Shown one piece after another: positions 59,392 to 64,000 of a stretch of DNA of 64,000 nt. The stretch covers positions 1 to 64,000 of the forward strand of contig ONKX01000001.1 in the NCBI GenBank assembly GCA_900318555.1, written 5' to 3'. The stretch's first letter is position 1, and each line of letters starts with the position of its first letter. Source of the stretch: an uncultured Prevotellaceae bacterium. Its GTDB lineage: Bacteria; Bacteroidota; Bacteroidia; Bacteroidales; Bacteroidaceae. Made by a program: the position numbers and the translations under genes. The notes beneath the pieces are model-generated. The model did not search any database. It saw only the letters and a program-made list of their open reading frames with translations, and was not told the DNA's origin.

Positions 59392-60738
59392 TTAATAATT
59401 AACAACAAACCAAAGTTCAGGATCTGTCACAGATGTAAACATCACCTTTTTATAATTGAATGTAGTCACATAAGGAGTAATAACAAACTCTTGAGAAAGT
59501 GTCTGGGTCAGCAATGAATTGATACCAGCGACACGATTCATAATGGCCTCAGCATTTGATGTGGCAGGATTAAGGAATTTAAAGTTTACCTTGTTGCCAT
59601 CAAAGTTGCAAGAATAAAGATATTCAATGTTCTTGGCAGCATTACCAGACTGATACTTGAAGAACCAACGAGCACCATTCTCAGCATCATATTTAAGTGA
59701 AATCTGATTTATTGCATAGTTTTTGTTGATTGCTTTAATGTCTTCATGAGCAGCATTCAACGCATTTAACATCTTTGCAGATAGCTCGGTCACCGTTGCG
59801 TCTCGATAAACACGAAAAGCATGATTATCCTCAAATTCATTCTTAAAGAACTCCTCAACAGTATAACGGCTTGCTATCCACTTATTAGGATCAGTCTCGT
59901 CAACAAAACGATCGCTGACCTTATCATACTTTAATTCCTGAATGGCATTATTCTCATCAACGACACTGTCTGGTTTAACTGGCTCACGGAATCGAAGATA
60001 ATAGTCTCCATCACGTTTAGTCACCATAAAAGCATGTGACTCTGTCTGAGAAATCTCATCACCACCCTCAGGATAAAAATCGAAAATACAACTCTCAGTA
60101 TTGGTAATGACATAACGTTTGTCACCAAAACAAATGAGCGGTTCGTTAGGTGCATCCTGAGAGAACATGGTTGCAATAAAGTCATTGACATCTTTCAGAT
60201 ATTCCTCAAAATTAACGTCGTCAGGCAGGCGGGTCAGACGGTTGTAAGTTGCACGTTTCTTGCCCTTCAGCATACCATACTTGGCACCTTCTTCGAGGCT
60301 GAGGATGACAAACTCATAGTCGCCCTCAAAACCCTGACCAGTCTGATAGAGGCCTGGGTCTGAAAACATGTGGATACACTTATTGAAAGTATTGAATGTC
60401 AGGACAGTACCCTGATCGGAGATAACTTCCCATAGGGATGTATCCGTCAAATATTGACCATCGGTCAGTTCGTTTTGCATAGCCTGAACAACTGAACCAT
60501 CACGATTAAACTTATTCAGAATCAGGTAACCCTGACCCTTGGGAGCCTCATCGGTGTTCAATGGATAAAATTCCATTACCCACGTTGAACCACCCAGACG
60601 GTCGGTATACATCTTCTTCGATGTCATCAGTCGTTCAGCAGCAGAAGAGTCGAACAGGTCGTCTTCTTCCGACACACAACCTGTGAACATCATGGCAGCT
60701 ACAGAGAAAAGCAGTGATATTGAAAATAGTTTCTTCAT
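59392..60738 (-). CDS. DUF4302-like lipoprotein
   Basis: 448 residues. The signal peptide ends in the lipobox FTGC (Cys near 21). Early features are WVMEFYPLNTDEAPKGQGYL and later FNKCIHMFSDPGLYQTG, which fit DUF4302, a family found beside SusD-like proteins and Mx1 metallopeptidases. No enzymatic residues are known. It is probably a surface lipoprotein of the uptake complex, encoded 40 nt after the metallopeptidase gene. Confidence 0.82.
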   Translation of the reverse strand: MKKLFSISLLFSVAAMMFTGCVSEEDDLFDSSAAERLMTSKKMYTDRLGGSTWVMEFYPLNTDEAPKGQGYLILNKFNRDGSVVQAMQNELTDGQYLTDTSLWEVISDQGTVLTFNTFNKCIHMFSDPGLYQTGQGFEGDYEFVILSLEEGAKYGMLKGKKRATYNRLTRLPDDVNFEEYLKDVNDFIATMFSQDAPNEPLICFGDKRYVITNTESCIFDFYPEGGDEISQTESHAFMVTKRDGDYYLRFREPVKPDSVVDENNAIQELKYDKVSDRFVDETDPNKWIASRYTVEEFFKNEFEDNHAFRVYRDATVTELSAKMLNALNAAHEDIKAINKNYAINQISLKYDAENGARWFFKYQSGNAAKNIEYLYSCNFDGNKVNFKFLNPATSNAEAIMNRVAGINSLLTQTLSQEFVITPYVTTFNYKKVMFTSVTDPELWFVVNY

Positions 60739-60778
60739 AATCTTTACCTTTTTACATTTTTACCTTTCTACCTCTCAC

Positions 60779-62032
60779 TTACTGGTTAGGCATCAGTGAC
60801 TTATAGCGTTCTACCCATCCACGCAGTTCCTGCATCAGCGTAGTGCCGTCAGGACGAACATAGGTCAACGCATTGATAGGACGTCCTTTACTGTCAAGCA
60901 CCAAATGGTCGTTTTCGTCGTAAATGTACTGTTTATGCTGCACAGCATAGCGTACAGCGTCGATGTCATAGTTGAAATTCGTCTTCAGCCACTCACGACA
61001 CATCTCCAGCTTCTTCAGGATTACCTCACGACCCGTCTCGTTACCATTCTTGTCAACAATACTCAGATATACGATGTTACCATTGGCATCAGGCACAGCA
61101 TAGCCGTTGACGTCGCGCTGGATGTACTTACGCACTACCTGACAGGTAATGACCTTACCGCCACTAGTAGTACCATCCTTGAAATAGTAACCCACAGAGT
61201 CGCGGTTGGCTTCACCGCGCTTACACTTGGCATCACATCTAACCCAATGGTCATAGTCCACGTCCATAGCCAACTCCCAGCTCTTAGTAGCACCCTCGAG
61301 CATGTTTGCCCATGTTACAGAGTCCTTTACAATGTAGTTGGCAATAATCTCCACCCAGTCTTCGCGAGCCTGCGAAGAAGCATAATTCGAAACAAATCCT
61401 TGACCCAAAGCTACCGAATCAGGCGTATCCTGCCAGCTTGCCGTATTGTAGAACGGTTTGGAAATCAGGTTGAAATCCGTGGGATAGTTTATGTTCTGAT
61501 GCAGGATGTGCGAGAACTCGTGGTGCATCGTTTTGAAGAAATACTCGTTAAGCATGTCAAGGTCGGAAGGTACCAGATTCTCTGCATTGTAAAGGGTAAT
61601 CTTCAGGCCTCCCTCAGCAGTACCCAACTTGATAGTACCACTGGTAGGATTGTAAGCAGGCGAACCAATGATGTGCATCACTCGAGGACTATAAGTCTTA
61701 AGGAATTCGTCACCTACGACATCTCGATAGACGTCGTACCACAGATACTTGTTGAGAACAGCCAAATTGATGCACTGATCGTAGGAACAGGGCGTCAGGT
61801 TGTAGTCCATGTCCGAGCCAATGTCCTGCAAACGATACAGATAGCGCATATTATAAGGCTCCTGGAAATTGACTTTCACAAAAGTATCCAATGGGAATGA
61901 GTAGACTGTACGATCCAGAGGATAGTCCGTTGTGTCGAATATGGTTGTTCCCAGATCGTCATCCTTACACGACGATAGGTTCAGCATTGTCAGGGCCACA
62001 AGGGCCATCAGAATGATATTCAGTTTCTTCAT
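60779..62032 (-). CDS. SusD-associated zinc metallopeptidase lipoprotein (Mx1 type)
   Basis: 417 residues. Lipobox LSSC (Cys near 22). The zinc motif is HHEFSHILHQ with the HExxH at 171-175, and a downstream EDWVEIIANYIV may give the third ligand. The family (Peptidase_Mx1, putative zinc-binding metallopeptidase) is typically encoded in SusC/SusD loci. It is probably surface-exposed and trims peptides before import. It lies 20 nt after the susD-like gene. Confidence 0.9.
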   Translation of the reverse strand: MKKLNIILMALVALTMLNLSSCKDDDLGTTIFDTTDYPLDRTVYSFPLDTFVKVNFQEPYNMRYLYRLQDIGSDMDYNLTPCSYDQCINLAVLNKYLWYDVYRDVVGDEFLKTYSPRVMHIIGSPAYNPTSGTIKLGTAEGGLKITLYNAENLVPSDLDMLNEYFFKTMHHEFSHILHQNINYPTDFNLISKPFYNTASWQDTPDSVALGQGFVSNYASSQAREDWVEIIANYIVKDSVTWANMLEGATKSWELAMDVDYDHWVRCDAKCKRGEANRDSVGYYFKDGTTSGGKVITCQVVRKYIQRDVNGYAVPDANGNIVYLSIVDKNGNETGREVILKKLEMCREWLKTNFNYDIDAVRYAVQHKQYIYDENDHLVLDSKGRPINALTYVRPDGTTLMQELRGWVERYKSLMPNQ

Positions 62033-62052
62033 ATTATATACCTCTTTCTTGA

Positions 62053-63816
62053 TTATTCATTAACACATTCAGCACCGACGGAAGCAGTAGAACTACTTGC
62101 ACCATCAGCTTTATCCAAAGGACGCGATGACTCAAGGCCTGCCAGTAAGACCTCCTGAGGAAGCTCAATGGCCAAACGGCTGTCGTGAGCTCTAAGTTCA
62201 AACTTCTCAGCTTCAGGACCGTAAACGTGAGTATAGGGGATACCCAAGCGCTTCAAGTCGAAGAAACGCAGTCCCGTCCAAGCGGTCTCATAACGACGCA
62301 TATCGTTAAGACAGTTCATGTAGACCAGTACCTCAGGCTTGATGATGAAATCAGGACAAACCTCCTGCGTGAAATCCCAATCAGCAAACGTATTACTATG
62401 ATTGCCAGCATCAGCTGCTGTATACCATTTCTCAATACGTTCCTTAGTCAATGGGAACATTGCGTTAATGTAGCTGGCCTTAGTTGTCTCAGAGAAGTTC
62501 TGACGACTCTCCTCATAAGCAATAAGGTCTTCCACACAACCATTAATATCATTATTGCCCAACAGTTCGGCCTCAGCACGCTCGAGCAACAACTCAGAGG
62601 CAGTAAACTCACGACGAATGATGTGAGCATAACCAATACCTGCCACCTTGTCAGAATATTCGAAACGCTCTGCTATACGAGAGCTCATATAGCCGTGATC
62701 AGAGTTACCATCCCAGAAGGTCTCACCACAAACGGCAGGCATACGCATACAATAGTAATTCCAGTTGGGACCCAGATGGTAGTAGATATCACGCAAAGCT
62801 TTACCAGCAGTTGCGTAACGATAACCTACCGAACGACGCCACTGCACAGAATGAGTAGCCACGAGCATCAGATTATTGTTCTGATCGGGACCCTGCCAGA
62901 TTTCAGCATAGTCTACAGAGTTATTGGCGTTGTCGAAGCCTGCCAACTGGTAGAGCAATGAGGGCAACTCGGCACGTCCGGCAGTCGTGTTCTCACCCAG
63001 CACATAGTTGGCATGTTCAATCACCTTGGCATATTCACGCTTGTAGAGGTAGAAACGGGCAGCAAAAGCATGGGCGGCCTTCAGGTTGAAGTGCCACTTT
63101 GGCTTCTCGTAATTGACGTCGCTGAGATATTTCAGTCCAAGCAGTAGGTCTTCCTCTATCTTCTTGTAGGTCTCCGTCACACTGCCACGCTCATAGTCAA
63201 CCAATACCTTGTCTTCAGGAGTTGTGATGTAAGGCACACCAACATCCTGTTTACTCAGCTCCTCGCTACGATAGGCCTGTGAGAAGATATTCAGCAGTAC
63301 AAAGTGATTATAGGCACGTGACAAATAAGCTTCAGCGTATGCAGAACGCATTTGGTTCGAAATGCTGGGGTCGTCCAGTGAAGCACGTCCACGAAGTTCG
63401 TCGAGTTTCACCAAAGCATGGTTGGTAACGGCAATGGCATTGTAAGTGTTTTCCCAAACTTCAGCAGGAGAGTCGCTGCTGGTCGACGAACGGACAGGTT
63501 CGAAGCGATAAGCTTCGTCGTCCATACGGTTATATGACGTCAGATTAAAACGAACCTCAATCTCGTCGCCGTTAGACTGAGTAGCCAAATATGGGGCGTT
63601 GATGTCAATAATGTTGTCGCCAGAGATTTCGCAAATCCATCCGTAGTTGGCTGTAGAATAGGCGGTACTCAACAACATAATCACATCGTCGACATTCGTC
63701 AGCTCCACACGCTCGTCGGGAGTCTTATCCAAGAAACTGTCAGAGCATGAGGTCAAACCTAAGCCCAAGGCAAGAATCGATATTCCTATATATTTCTTCA
63801 TAATCATATTCTTCAT
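62053..63816 (-). CDS. SusD/RagB-family outer-membrane nutrient-binding lipoprotein
   Basis: 587 residues. Lipobox LTSC (Cys near 24), then the N-terminal SusD-like region (FLDKTPDERVELTNVDDVI) with TPR-type helices (YLSRAYNHFVLLNIFSQAY) and the C-terminal ending RLAIELPQEVLLAGLESSRP. It forms the lid of the SusC channel and binds the substrate at the cell surface. The metallopeptidase and protease genes downstream suggest a peptide or glycopeptide ligand, as with RagAB, instead of starch. It is immediately downstream of the SusC gene. Confidence 0.95.
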   Translation of the reverse strand: MKNMIMKKYIGISILALGLGLTSCSDSFLDKTPDERVELTNVDDVIMLLSTAYSTANYGWICEISGDNIIDINAPYLATQSNGDEIEVRFNLTSYNRMDDEAYRFEPVRSSTSSDSPAEVWENTYNAIAVTNHALVKLDELRGRASLDDPSISNQMRSAYAEAYLSRAYNHFVLLNIFSQAYRSEELSKQDVGVPYITTPEDKVLVDYERGSVTETYKKIEEDLLLGLKYLSDVNYEKPKWHFNLKAAHAFAARFYLYKREYAKVIEHANYVLGENTTAGRAELPSLLYQLAGFDNANNSVDYAEIWQGPDQNNNLMLVATHSVQWRRSVGYRYATAGKALRDIYYHLGPNWNYYCMRMPAVCGETFWDGNSDHGYMSSRIAERFEYSDKVAGIGYAHIIRREFTASELLLERAEAELLGNNDINGCVEDLIAYEESRQNFSETTKASYINAMFPLTKERIEKWYTAADAGNHSNTFADWDFTQEVCPDFIIKPEVLVYMNCLNDMRRYETAWTGLRFFDLKRLGIPYTHVYGPEAEKFELRAHDSRLAIELPQEVLLAGLESSRPLDKADGASSSTASVGAECVNE

Positions 63817-63845
63817 TAATCTATCATTTTGACATTTGATCTCCT

Positions 63846-64000
63846 TTACATTCCCAAACGGACTGTAAACGTAAACTGCTTAGGCATAGGCGTAGCCACA
63901 CCACCAGAATTAACAAACTCAGGATCCTGACCGTTCAGTTTCTTGTCTGAATAAAGCAATACAAGATTCGTAGCATCAAGCTTCAGCGAACAGGTAGAGA
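63846..64000 (-). CDS. SusC/RagA TonB-dependent receptor, C-terminal end only
   Basis: The stop (TAA, 63846-63848) lies 30 nt upstream of the SusD start. The visible last 50 codons read LDATNLVLLYSDKKLNGQDP and then GGVATPMPKQFTFTVRLGM, the typical last strands of a SusC-type barrel. The rest of the gene lies beyond the window edge. It imports the ligand caught by SusD with energy from the TonB/ExbB/ExbD system. Confidence 0.9.
   Translation of the reverse strand, partial: STCSLKLDATNLVLLYSDKKLNGQDPEFVNSGGVATPMPKQFTFTVRLGM

Overview
The window reads as a chromosome segment from a Bacteroidales bacterium, most likely a Prevotella-type gut or rumen organism. Four things point there: promoters of the Bacteroidetes form (TTTG, 19-21 nt, TAnnTTTG) in front of many genes on both strands; a SusC/SusD locus; several exported proteins that share a Prevotella-style C-terminal tail ending in NGRK..; and core genes of Bacteroides type (264-residue ThyA next to FolA, AsnA, PepD, a B12-type ribonucleotide reductase tail). 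No insertion sequence, phage or CRISPR array was recognised. One tRNA-Arg(CCG) is present.

Layout. 1-6.6 kb: a small membrane protein/HTH regulator pair, a zinc-ribbon membrane protein, then a plus-strand group of a TlpA-like thioredoxin, topoisomerase III and a PorE-like OmpA lipoprotein. 6.6-9.1 kb: a minus-strand envelope-stress-type operon (GIN-domain lipoprotein, DUF6249-like protein, PspC, ECF sigma factor, membrane protein). 9.3-12 kb: a large exported repeat protein. 12.1-14.7 kb: RNA m5C methyltransferase, thyA, folA. 14.6-16.7 kb: an ExbB / 42-residue protein / ExbD / ExbD operon. 16.8-20.2 kb: mfd. 20.4-24.4 kb: a gene-poor accessory block with a HEPN/MNT pair and a TacT-like acetyltransferase cassette, both followed by the same 41-bp element. 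24.6-34.8 kb: housekeeping genes (polyprenol-phosphate glycosyltransferase, plsC, phosphoesterase, pyrC, ftsB-like, dnaX, asnA, tRNA-Arg, pepD). 34.8-39 kb: an RND efflux pump and adaptor. 39.2-45.5 kb: exported protein, dnaA, MCE protein, amidase, folB and a stand-alone RNR C-terminal domain. 45.7-50.1 kb: a scarred region with two 5'-truncated genes head to head, a PrsW-like protease, a toxin-like fragment between two related small membrane proteins, and several repeats. 50.1-54.8 kb: nitroreductase, then an unsaturated-uronate operon (EIIC-like permease, exported KduI, ExuT-like transporter). 54.9-64 kb: an M6 metalloprotease and a SusC/SusD operon with a zinc metallopeptidase and a DUF4302-like lipoprotein, which suggests a peptide or glycoprotein target.

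The most unusual aspect is a set of small repeated DNA elements. Short tandem repeats of several families lie between genes and also in frame inside conserved genes (mfd, an ECF sigma linker, the methyltransferase, a lipoprotein signal peptide). Other elements are 21-bp-period palindromic triplets at two loci 37 kb apart, a reused terminator-promoter module, and 49-nt inverted elements bounding a 426-bp segment. The best candidates for undescribed systems are the 54-residue protein/TacT-like pair, the 42-residue ExbB-operon protein, the stand-alone RNR tail domain, and the tRNA-Arg that appears to serve as the leader of pepD.
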